64,000 nt of DNA. Origin: Megalonaias nervosa. Its lineage: Eukaryota > Mollusca > Bivalvia > Unionida > Unionidae. Both the position numbers and the translations under genes were made by a program. Under the pieces are notes generated by a model that ran no database searches, was not told where the DNA came from, and saw only the letters and a program-made list of their open reading frames with translations. The stretch covers positions 1-64,000 of the forward strand of contig JAECUM010016912.1 of the NCBI GenBank assembly GCA_016617855.1. Reading direction: 5' to 3'. Positions 42,701 through 55,300 of the stretch are shown one piece after another. Each line of letters starts with the position of its first letter. Position 1 is the stretch's first letter.

Positions 42701-45316
42701 GATTATCCGACCTATTGTACATCGCATGAATTTGACATAGGATGGGTCCTCCGTGTGGACAAGACCTATTGTACATCGCATGAATTTGACATAGGATGGG
42801 TCGTCCGTGCAGAAAAGACCTATTGTACACCGCATGAATTTGACATAGGATGGGTCCTCCGTGTGGACAAGACCTATTGTACATTGCATGAATTTAACAT
42901 AGTATGGGTCCTCCGTGTGGACAAGACCTATTCTACATCGCATGAATTTGACATAGGATGGGTCCTCGGTGTGGACAAGACCTATTGTACATCGCATGAA
43001 TTTGACATAGGATGGGTCCTCGGTGTGGACAAGACCTATTCTACATCGCATCTCACCTTGTCCGCGTGCGTACGAGTATTTGCTTAACCAACATGGGTAT
43101 GTTAGAAAGCTTGCCAGTTGTTTCCCCTTGTCGGAGGTTCTTCCCTTGGTCTTCCCCGGTACGTCCTCCACCAAACTAAATCTAATGTCGGACGAGGTAA
43201 GAGGTAACGTAAGTTTTACTTGCGACCCCGTTCTTCACCCACGTGAAGCTCGTACAAAGCATTTATCCTACAGGACAAAAGCAAAACAGTTTTTCCAGTG
43301 TGAGTGCACCAGCAAAAAAAATCTACGTCATGGAAAATTGGCGCCAATATGCAAATGTTTATACGATAGCAGACAGACGAAATCCAATAAGATAAACATG
43401 CCAGAATGCTATGTTCCTATTGAATCTAACTTGATGCTGAATTTAAATGTCAGAGATGGTTGTAAAGCGAGCCTGAATCAGCCGAGATTTACAATTATCA
43501 TATAGGATATTTGACATAAATATCAAATCCAAATTTGTAACATAGTCTACATAATGCGCTATTTAGGTTCTGCTATAAAAAGCAAAACAAACATTGGTTA
43601 TTTCTGGTAGCCAGTCGACAAAGTCGGTCGTAATTTTTATCGCTTCAAAAGTGACTTATTGATTGAAAATCCACCGTAAACCATGTGCTGAGTTTGGCAT
43701 GGAGACATTTTTTTAAAACGCACTTTCTGATACACTCCATTCATATATATATATATATATATATAACTATAGAGGCATCTCCCTACTCTCCATAGCTGGC
43801 AAAATACTTGCTCGCCTCATTCTCAACAGACTTATCGCATCAGTGTCAGAAGATAACCTACCTGAGTCCCAATGTGGTTTTCGCCCAGACCGTAGCACTG
43901 CTGACATGATCTTCGCAGTAAGACAAGTCCAAGAGAAATGCCTTGAGCAGAACATGAATCTGTATGCCATCTTCGTGGACCTGACGAAGGCATTCGACAC
44001 AGTCAACAGAGACGCACTGTGGGTAATACTCAAGAAGCTTGGTTGTCCTCAGAAGTTTACCAACCTCATCCGGCTTTTCCATGATGACATGACTGGAGAG
44101 ATTCTCTCAGACAGTGAACCCTCTGAGAAATTCCCCATATCTAATGGTGTCAAACAGGGCTGTGTACTCGCTCCGGTGCTCTTCAGCCTCTTCTTCACGC
44201 AGGTACTGCTCCACGCCATCCATGACCTTGACCTTGGTATCTACATTAGATATCGCCTGGATGGATCAGTGTTTGATCTCAGACGCCTAGCTGCTAAAAC
44301 CAAGACGCTTGAAAGACTCATCACTGAAGCACTCTTTGCAGACGACTGTGCCCTCATGGCCCATGAAGAGATTCACCTACAGACAATTGTGGACAAGTTC
44401 TCTGAAGCCTCCAATCTGTTCGGACTCACAATTAGCCTAGGAAAGACAGAAGTCCTCTTCCAGCCTGCCCCAAACACTGTCCCTTCACAACCCTGCATCA
44501 CCATCGGCGACACGCAGCTGAAGAATGTGGACAGCTTTAAATACCTAGGCAGCACAATATCCAATGATGGCTCCCTGGACAAAGAGATCACTGCGAGGAT
44601 CCAAAAGGCCAGCCAAGCACTCGGACGACTTCAAACCAAGGTCTTGCAGCACAAGGATATACACTTGTCAACAAAGTTGAAGGTGTACAATGCAGTTGTC
44701 CTGACGTCTCTCTTGTATGGCTGTGAAACGTGGACTGTATACCGAAGGCACATCAGTCGGTTGGAACAATTCCACCAGCGCTCCCTGAGAGCCATCATGA
44801 GGATCAAGTGGCATGACCGAATCCCCAACCAGGAAGTCCTTGATAGAGCAAACACAGCAAGCATCGAAGCCAAACTGATCCAGGCCCAGCTTCGTTGGAC
44901 CGGCCATGTCATCCGCATGGATCAAAACAGAATCCCAAAGCAACTGTTCTTTGGCGAGCTAGTCCAAGGCAACCGAAACCAAGGCCGCCCTCACAAGAGG
45001 TACAAAGACAACCTCAAGATGCACATCAAATGGGCAGACCTTCAACCGCATCAGCTCGAGCTCGCTGCCTCAGACAGAAGTCACTGGCGAGTCCTGACCA
45101 GAAAAGCCAGTTCCACCTTCGAGGCTGACCGCCGCCAGCGTCTTGCTGCAGCCCGTGAGAGACGTCACAAAGCTGCGTCTCAGCCACCCCCAAGTACCGG
45201 TGTCCCATGCCCCACCTGCAACCGCCTGTGTTCATCGGAATTTGGACTCCGGAGCCACATACGCGTCCATCGTTGATGAGACTGCACAACATGTCTTCCT
45301 CGGCCCCGAGAGACTA

Positions 45317-45373
<57 letters not shown>

Positions 45374-46289
45374 ACGTACATGTAATTAAATTATTTGTGT
45401 GTTAGTTTTAAATTTTCTTTTATTTTATTTTATTTTTGTTTCATTACATATTATTGTAAGGATACTATTTTTACTGGATTTGACATTTTTCCCAGTAAAT
45501 TCAGTTCAGTTCTTGTATCCTGATTAGAACGCAAAATCATTGCTACATTGTATTTTTAGCTGACCTAGTTCTTGACCTTCGTTCCGGTTTTGTAAACACT
45601 AAGTGAAAATGATTGGTTATTACCTAGGTCATGTTCAGCCCACGTGTTCTCTGTTGTAAACAGTTTTATTTTTAAATTCACTTCCAGTGTGGGAATCAGA
45701 TTCTTAGATATGGCTATTCTAGCCTACGTGCTAATTGACTTGTAGTGAGTGATCACGTGACCCATCACGCGGGTCTGAAATGACGTTTTAGTTGGGTTTA
45801 ATTCTCAATCTCAGTGTTTATGAGTCAGTCGTAAATTATACCTTCAGGCCGAAAGGTATTCCTGTTGTTGCCATTTGAATTGAGTTTTTTTTATTTAAAA
45901 TAATTTATTCACGCTTGAAAATACTTTTTTTCATCGAAATTCTTGGACAAAGACATTTACTAAAAATTATTCGGAATTCAAAAGCCGGAATTATATTCTT
46001 GGTGACTCAACAAGGAACTGTTGATACATCAACACAAACTGGTTATAGAGGACGTCATCGCCTTCCATATTGGAACTTCATCGAGATTCGAACTTGAATC
46101 CAATTAGAACTTTTTAGTGATAGGACTTATATTTTTGAATTCTAGGATTAATTTTTGGATTAGATGCACAATCCGTAAGCCCTATTTCATATTATTACCT
46201 TGTTTTCTAGGGAAGTAAATTATCTTGTTAAAATTACAAATCTCGTTGACTTCACTCTTTTCTTTTGTTACTTTTGTACAAGCCTACAC

Positions 46290-46374
<85 letters not shown>

Positions 46375-49300
46375 AATTTTATTATTCTCATTACTTTGAT
46401 TATAGCAAACGCTGTTGGCTGCACTTTCAAGATAATCTTTAAATAGATCATTTCACATACAAAATTTAATAACACTTATAAACGCCGATGATTACTATGT
46501 GTTCAATAAAACTGATCCGTCGAGATATCCTCGATGACTTTTGGATGGGAATTTAGAAATATACAAATATTAACGTGCCTTGTCCAAGGACACACCACAA
46601 TAAATTATCGAGGCTGATCTGGTGATACGATTTGAATCTGTACTCTCCTGGTCGATTCAGGCACGACGATGTCTGAGCTACCGCGGCTCCAACCTCTTAT
46701 GACAGTCCAGCTTCCCTCAGTCGTCTCTTACGACATGCTGAAGAACGAATCTACCTAGTCTACAACTCTGAGCAAAGAAAGGGGTTGGGGATATCTGTGG
46801 TCAATTCTACATGCTATAAGCACCTTCGTTTTATCTGGTTATTTTCAAATTAGATGGTATCGATCCGTCAACTCTGTTTACATATACTCCTATTTCATGG
46901 TGATGAAGCTCTGAGTAGATATCGACGTCGTGAGAATATATATGCCAGAACTCGCGATGCTCGCAAAGTTGTTTCGCTACCAGGGACAGGGTTGAAGTAA
47001 ACGGCGTAGGCTACTGAAAACTTGTTTGTTTAGAACCTTCGCCCGTAAACTGGCAAAGTGCTATGTGATACCATTGTGAATTAAAAGCAGTCAGACGTAC
47101 AGGTCGGGACAATGGAAAAGAGTTAGCAACCATGATTGTACAGCATTCTGTATCACTGAATTGATGAACCGTTTAACGCTAACATTTTATCGCAAATGGG
47201 AACACAGTTAAAATGCAAGAACGATCGTCATTCTAGTTCAAAACTAATAACAATAAACTAATAAAATGCCTAAGTATAATATCTTTATCACTGCTCATTA
47301 CATTTGTATTCGCAAACTATACATCTAGCGCTTACAGATTTTATTCTTGTCCCACGCCCCATCCCTCACTCCATCAGTACCTATAATTTTATCAATCCTT
47401 CATATCCAGGGCCGAAGGGGGGGGGAGGGGCAATCGGGGATATATCCACTGGGCCCGGGCCGAACAAAACTTTTTAATTTTATAAAAGAAAAATTTTGTT
47501 TGAACAAGAATTAGGAGAGACCTGGGTGTTTCTTACCCCAGGGCCTGTGATAGCTCTCTACGGCCCTCTTCATATCTGAGCTATCTCGCTCGTTCATTTA
47601 AAAATGTCATTTATAGTGTTGAACCAAAGTTGTCGTCATTAAATATGTGATTGGTACAGTGATTACACAAAGACGTACTCATTATAGATGTGATTCATAC
47701 AGTTTAACCAACGAGGTCTTTATTACAGATGTTATTTACAGTGTTTAACCCACAGCGTCCTCATTACAGATGTGATTTATACAGTTGAACACACGAGGTC
47801 CTCATTACAGGTGTGATTTACGGAGTTGAACCCGCAAGGTCCTCATTACATGTGTGATTTATATCTTCTTGAACCTGGGAGTCAATTAATAATAATAATA
47901 ATAATAATAATAATCCATCACAATCCCGACATCTGTGTCGGGACAAAACTGTTCATGATTGAAACTACCTATGCTTGATGAAAACGATATGCGGGCCAAC
48001 TCGATGCGATTCCTAAGCACAGATCAGCCCGACTTCCCCGCTTTTCCCAGACGCTATTTTGGCAGTACCCTATCAAAGTTACTATTTTCTTACCGCTGTT
48101 TTTTCGTGGGTATGAAAAACATTAGTTCATCGGGCCAATATGTGTGTATGTGTAATGGAAAACAAGCAAGTTAATGGATATCTCGTGCGAAAATATAAAC
48201 TAAAAGCAAATTTGCCTGTGGGAACACCGTAAATAAGTGGTGTCTTTGTATATTCTGCAACCAACCAAGATATCATGGAGGGTGGATAGATGGTAAAATA
48301 AATAATTCTTCCATATTCGTGTCAATTCCAAGCATTATTCAAAGATTAATTGTGACGTCATCATAAAGTCAGTGTAATAATGAATTACTTGGAAGAGAAA
48401 ATAAAATCTCCTGCTGGAGGAAAAACTTACTTGAAAACAAAACGAATATTTTTTACCATGAACAGTTTGAACGTTGCAAAGAAAACTGGACGGAAAATTC
48501 CCAAATATGTTTCTACTCAAACCTTATGTACGTGACGCAGACATTGATTCCCTTCTCAAAGCACGCACACTGAAATTCTAGAAAATAAGAACCATCACTA
48601 ATCATTCAGCACTATATTTATAATCAACTTGAGACAAGTACGAGATGTACAATGACCGCTGGTATGAGAACATAAACCTAAATGATAACTAACAACTTAT
48701 GTTCTCATATTTTGATCATGTGATTTCAATTGAGCACAAAAAAGAAAAAGAAATAATTACAGTTCTATTTGATATGAACACATTTTATATAACATTTTTC
48801 TAATTTACACAGAGATAAATATATTAAATCAAATGTCCCTAGAATAAACAATGAAATTCGTTTAGCTTCCAAAACTTCACTAAAAATTGACCAACACATG
48901 AACATTGATATTTCAATTGACTCCTTCAACATGTAGGTGTAAAGTTAGGGTCACTCACCCGTAACATCAGTAGCCATTGTGGTTTAAATACATCAGCTGT
49001 TGACCACTTTACGAAGATGTCTGTGAATATGACTTCCTATGGGTTGTTTTCACAGACGTCACGATCGTGTACACAAATACCCACAATGCAACGCACGCGC
49101 ACCTTGCGCCACCATTTTGAGTCCCTAACAAACCTTTATCAAAATTAGTCATCACGCATATTCAAGATAATAAGCTGATTTAATTGTCGATAAGGATATT
49201 TACATAATCGAAATGATACAGAGATTATACTTGAAATTAAATGCCCCTATAGCACGAAAATAAAAATAAAACTAAGTTCCCTGATTTATATCGAAAGACA

Positions 49301-52300
49301 GAAAAGTGAAGTCGAACCGTAATCGTGCATATTGCTGTCAAATAGAAATGCAGTCATTTTTTTTACAAACAGACAATGTTGACACTTTTTAATAATATTT
49401 TTTTATGATGTCCCTAAGTTTGTTATTTTGAAAGAGTATTTCCGGACAGTGATCTTCGGGATACAATATCAGTTACGGAAATAAAAATTCATAGCATGCG
49501 TATTATGCCAGAACTTTTATGTACAAATACTTTTCGCGAAAATAAGTGATTGTGCCAAAGACAGCTGACAAACCGATGTTAATTAGGACGGTCAAATAAT
49601 GTAGTTTTGGTGGAGATGATAGACGTAGCATAATACTAAATGAAAGCGCTAACCGTTTTTTGATCTTCAGTGTATTAAAAAGAAACATATGCCCAATGGA
49701 ACATGACTTAGTGACTGATGTCAAAACCGATTATTCTTTAAATGCTTTTAGAAATATGAAATTATATATTAACGATTGGTTTTTTAACTTGAACGATAAT
49801 CAATGATCGATTTCAGCCCATAAAAACTGAAAATCATTACATGTTTCTAATTGTTTGTGTATCCATTTGTGTATGCGTCTGTTTATTGACGGTTCTATTT
49901 GTTTTTGAATGAATAACAAAGATGGTTGAAATTTCAATGTTTTACTTGAAGGAAAAAGGTGAAAAGTCATGCATTCGGTCTCGTGCGGTTGACATGCACA
50001 ACAAAATTTGATGTATTATTAAATAATTAGGCACAAAATGAGACGTGCTTCATAATTATGTGGGAAGAACAATGTTGATTGGTGCGGGTTTGCGTGGCTA
50101 GAGAATCAAAATGGCTGATATGGAAGTACACACGTTTTGTGACGTCACGTGAAAACAATGGATATATTTATAGGTATCATTTCAAAATAGTGTTGAAATG
50201 TTTTGGACTGACATTCTGGCAATTTTTAGAAATGAACAAAACCAAAACTGGTTGTACTAGTAACAGTTTATTAAATATTTTTAACTTTTAGCAATGATCA
50301 TAGTGTAATCTCTAGGTACTCCTCTATCAGGTAGAACTAATTATAATATATAGTTCCGGCTGCGCTCATTGGCATTCATACGGCCTGTTACGACCACGTA
50401 GTTTAATTCCTTGTGTGTTAAAATTTGAATTCTTTCTATATGATTATTATTGTTATGATGATTATGTTCACAGGATCTGATATTTTGAAAGAAACATCGT
50501 ATTTATTTAGAACGTAAATATGACTCTTAGGATTTCGTAAGCAATTTTCTTAGATTGCTGGCTTGATAAACAAACTAGGTAGATGATCGGTTGTGGCCGA
50601 GGTCATTTCTAATTATACTTGTTTACACTTTGTACTGCGATGGTGAGATTTCGAAATCAACCACGCGTTCTTCGTGCGCGTACATGAAATGACGTTTTCG
50701 TTCAGTTTAAATACTCAGGTATCTGTGAAATAGGGGTCAGAGTCATATTTTAACACCTTGTAGAGTCGTTCATGTACCTTGAGAAGAAGGTATTCTTTTT
50801 CTGGTGCTGGAAAGAGTTGTTCATTTGTACGTCTGTACAGCGAGATGTATATTGTTATAGATGACAGCTGTAGTTCATCTACTTGTTAAATAATAATTAT
50901 TTTCTCTGGAGAACTACACCACTGGCTTTGGACAAAGACATTTGGTGAAATTAATTTTAAATTGGAACAGAACAGCACAAATTGTGATTCAAAGTGAAAA
51001 TTCTGGACATTTGTGTAAAAACTTCGTCTGACGTCATCATCCACCATCTTGGAACGGAATTGAGATTCAGACTAGCTTCAATTAAAACTGTTTATTGATA
51101 GCACTTATATGTTTTTCACAATTTTAGGACAAATGTTTGGATTTTCTTAGCAAATCGTAAGTCCTATTTCATATTTTTACCTTTTCACCGCGTTTTCTAG
51201 GGAAATAAATTATTTTTGTTAAAACTTACAAAGCTTGTTGTCTTCGCTCTTTTCTTTGTGTTACTTTAAACGAGCCGATACGTAACAAGCCAAATTACTT
51301 GGTGTAGTAACCACAGTGGGAGGAACGGACCAGATTTTCGCCCATAACATGCGGTAATAAGCCATGTTACATCTTCATGTTATTGCAACCATGTCACTGA
51401 AAGAGTATATAAAAGTTAAGGCACCCATATCAGAGACAGTATATAAATTATATAAAAGTTACTGCACCCATATCACTGAGACAGTACATAAAAGTTATTG
51501 CACCCATGGCACCAAGAAAGTATGTAAAAGTTATTGCACTCATGCCGCTGAGATTGTGTATTATTGCACCCATGCCACTGAGATGGTGTATAAACGTTAC
51601 TGCACCCATATCACTGAGACAGTACATAAAAGTTATTGCACCCATGGCACTAAGAAAGTATGTAAAAGTTACTACACCCATGTCACCAAGACTATATAAA
51701 AGTTAGTGCTGCCTTGTCACAGAGACAGTATATAAAAGTTACTACACCCATGTCACGGAGATAGTATATAAAAGTTACTACACCCATGTCACGGAGGCAG
51801 TATAAAAAAGTTACTATACCCATGCCACAGAGACAGTAAATAAAAGTACACCCATGTCACCGAAATAGCGCATACATGTTTCGATATCTGAATAATATAT
51901 GTGTATGTGTCTGCATGACAAAATATTTTTTCGCCTGACGATTAGAGAATCTGACCAGTTTAGATGGATTAAGGTCGCTAACTTGATGTAAATAAATGTT
52001 TTAAATTGCTGAAGACTAAGGGACTTTATACTAACATTCAATTATGCAACATAAAAGTAAACTATGAAAATACCATTGCACTGTGCTTACATAATTAGAA
52101 TAGGTGGATATTTGACTATATCCAGATGCTTTTAAAGGAAATTTTTTAATATGTAGAAATTCGCTATAAGCTACAAGCTGCAGCGTTGTAACCTAAATCA
52201 ACGCTTTATTCAGCGACAGAATACACAACAATATAAGGAATGAACCGTTTCTAGAAAGTTCTACGTAGTTCTACAAAACCTTAAAGGATCACGCTACGTC

Positions 52301-55300
52301 GGGGCGATATCATTACCCGTGTGTCAATTTAATTGTACTTCACAACACACTGAAAAATGACCTTTAAATGTCTCTTATTTAAGATATACTTGTTTACACT
52401 GATAATGCAGTACTTAAATAGGCCAGTTCCATGGTATAGACATTTTTCCCACAATCTCAGAGAGAAATAAATTCTAATAACCAGTGAAAAATGCATTCCG
52501 AATTCACAGCTTGAAATGATCAACAACCTGTTTTAAATCACATCGTGATTTTCTTCTTTCACGAACCACTCCCAGAAGTGCCATGAAGACCGATGACGAT
52601 AAGAAATCAACATTCGAGACAAAAAATCTTGAAAAAAAAACCAAGACTGCGCAAGGTCAAATTTAGGTGATACATTTGCTAGCAATGTCTCGACCTACTC
52701 TCTTAGCAAACGAGCATCTCAAGTTTCGTAATATGCGAAACCCATTTTGGTTTGTCGTAACATACTTGATAACGTTTTATCTCTAGTGTTGAGTTATTTA
52801 AGTTACGATACCTACATCATAACTGTTCCATATGAAACTCGTATGATAACATATCCTTGCCTTATATATGACATTATGATTGTGTCGTTACGTAAGGCGT
52901 AATAACCGAGTCGTTCGTGTACATCGCAAAGTATTTTTCGCTAAGATATTCTCAGATTTCGTCATATCGCTATTTTTCATTATATGATCGTCGTCGGCAT
53001 CCGTCCGTCTTCGGGAGACGATGGTGTAGCTTTCGGTTGTGTGTCCTATCGCACCTTCGCGAGTGGCTGAAGAGTCCGACCCTAGAGTGACAGTCTCTGT
53101 TGCACTTGCTGCACTGAAAGCACTTGCTTTCAGCTCATCTGGTCACGTATATAAGATGATACTTATCATATAATACTGCTGCAGCATTATATGACAAGTA
53201 GCATCTTATATATGTGACCACATGAGCTGAAATTTATAACAATTGTCGATTTGGTTTGTTTGGTCTTGGCGTTATACATGAAAGCAACCCTCTGTGTTAT
53301 ATCCTGCCGAAACAGGCCGAGTTAATTGCCACACAGACAGGTGACCAAGCTCGACCCGACTGCGTTCCCAAATCAAACGCAGCCTTAGTGATTTAACCGG
53401 ACATGTTCATAAAAGTCAACAACATATACAAAGCCTCTGACAGGAACAGAATGGATTGCACTCACCTCTAATATACGAGTCCACGTGGTACGCAGGTGTG
53501 TGGCAGATTAGTAGGGTTTTGTGGTAATCAGTCAAGACTGATACATTTATAAACTTGTCGTGATGAATTACTGCTGTGCATATAATAGGTTGCAAGTCTT
53601 TTGCATGTGATCAAAGTAAAGTTGTTACAAACCCACACACACTATATGCACTATTATGTACTACTGCACTGTCATATTATTGGTGCCAACACTCTAATGT
53701 CCTTGAAAAAAGTTGAAAATTACATTTATGTTGTCAGAGATAAGTTGTTGGAAAACTGACGGAAAATGCATTTACAAACAACCCTAGACATTTTATTTGG
53801 TGTACAATTTTCCTTGTTTCACAGTCATCCTACATTTATTTATTAACATATATATGCTACAGATTTTGCATGTTTTACCTAGTATACAAAACAAAGCCTT
53901 TGAAAACTGGAGACCAATTACCAAAGTTCACACATTATATTTATTCTTGACATATACTCAGATCACGCCTGTTCCCCAATCATCTCAACCGTGATAGTAA
54001 AATCGTAAAGCCAAAGACCCCTGAGATTTAGGAGTTTGAGGTTGTCATTGCTCCGGAACCAAATTAAAAGTTATTTATCGTCAAAAGTGAGCAATTATCA
54101 GATGAAAGCAAAGCTAAACGAATGACATATACGTATCAAAGGTACGTGAAGTGACGAAGCAGTAAACAAAGCGATAGGCAGTAACAGAGGTAATTATGGA
54201 CAAAGTTGCGTGCGTGCGTGCGTGCGTGCGTGTGTGTGTGTGTGTGTGTGTGTGCGTGTGATTTGAATGTTTCACGTAGCTTTACATTTTTTTTAAGCAT
54301 ATCGCTACGATGTCTGCAGTTTGGCAGTTTATAGTGATGTCTAACACTGGAGCATCATGCCGCAGATATGTAGAATCATGTCCCACGAAGTCACATTATC
54401 TTGACACTAGGCTTGACACATTATCTTGACACTAGGCTTGACACATTATCTTGAAACTAGGCTGACCAGTCCTAACACTAACCTCTAAAACCTCTAATGC
54501 TGAGCGCCAAGCGAGCCAGCTGTTAATACCATTTTCTTTAGGTCTTTGGTATGACTCGGCCGGGGTTCGAACCTGCGACCTTTAGCATCAGAGGCGGACG
54601 CTCTAACCACTAAGGCCACCGGAGCGGTCATGGGCAAAGGTTCTCTCGGGCCAAAAGAAATTAAAGGAATTGAAGATAAGATCATTTATTCCTTTTGACT
54701 TCTGAGTGTTGAAACCATCTCTGATATTCTTCAACAATACGATTTCCAAATTAGCTGCCTTGGTGGACATCATGGCACCATTTTCATTCGTGAACAAACA
54801 GACACCATCAGAAAATCTTTTGATGAATACCACACATCAGTATGACGATTCGGGGGGGGGGGTAGCGACAGCAAGATTTCTTAAGACAGCCGTTGTGTCG
54901 GCCATATTGGATGTACTACTGGCACTATTTCCATTTAGAAACAAGTAGATATCATAAGAAGTTTATTGGTGAAACCCCAGTGTTCATATAGCCATCCATT
55001 TGGGAGGAGAAGATATAATAATATTTTCAACATGGCAGTAGTGACGACCAAAATGAGGGTCGGTTGGCATCATTTTCATTTAGGGCCAGCTAGATACTAA
55101 AAGAACTATTCTGATGAAACTCTCATGTCAAAACGACTTTCCATTTATGAGGAGTTGTGAAAAAAAAATTAAGATTACACCATTTTCCTTTACGGTCAAC
55201 TAGACGTGATAATAAGTCTTTCAGTAAAAATACCCATGTTTATGTGGTTATTCATTCAGAAGAATTTAAAGATGGCCACTGTGGCGGTCATATTGGAGGT

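Noticed and set aside
44631..45292. Minus-strand frames of 70-95 codons inside the LINE
   Set aside because: Shadows of the reverse transcriptase frame.
46200..46475. Open frames with long Ile-Tyr runs (also at 1-331, 8224-8427, 24655-24852, 45143-45389)
   Set aside because: Translation of (TA)n microsatellites.
45370..51287. One 5.9 kb LTR retrotransposon with both LTRs
   Set aside because: The LTRs are too diverged, and the interval contains SINE, MITE and satellite DNA with no gag-pol frames or primer-binding site.
51364..51699. 111-codon repeat protein on plus, 77 on minus
   Set aside because: The 36-bp period keeps frames open on both strands; no signal peptide, domain or splice support.
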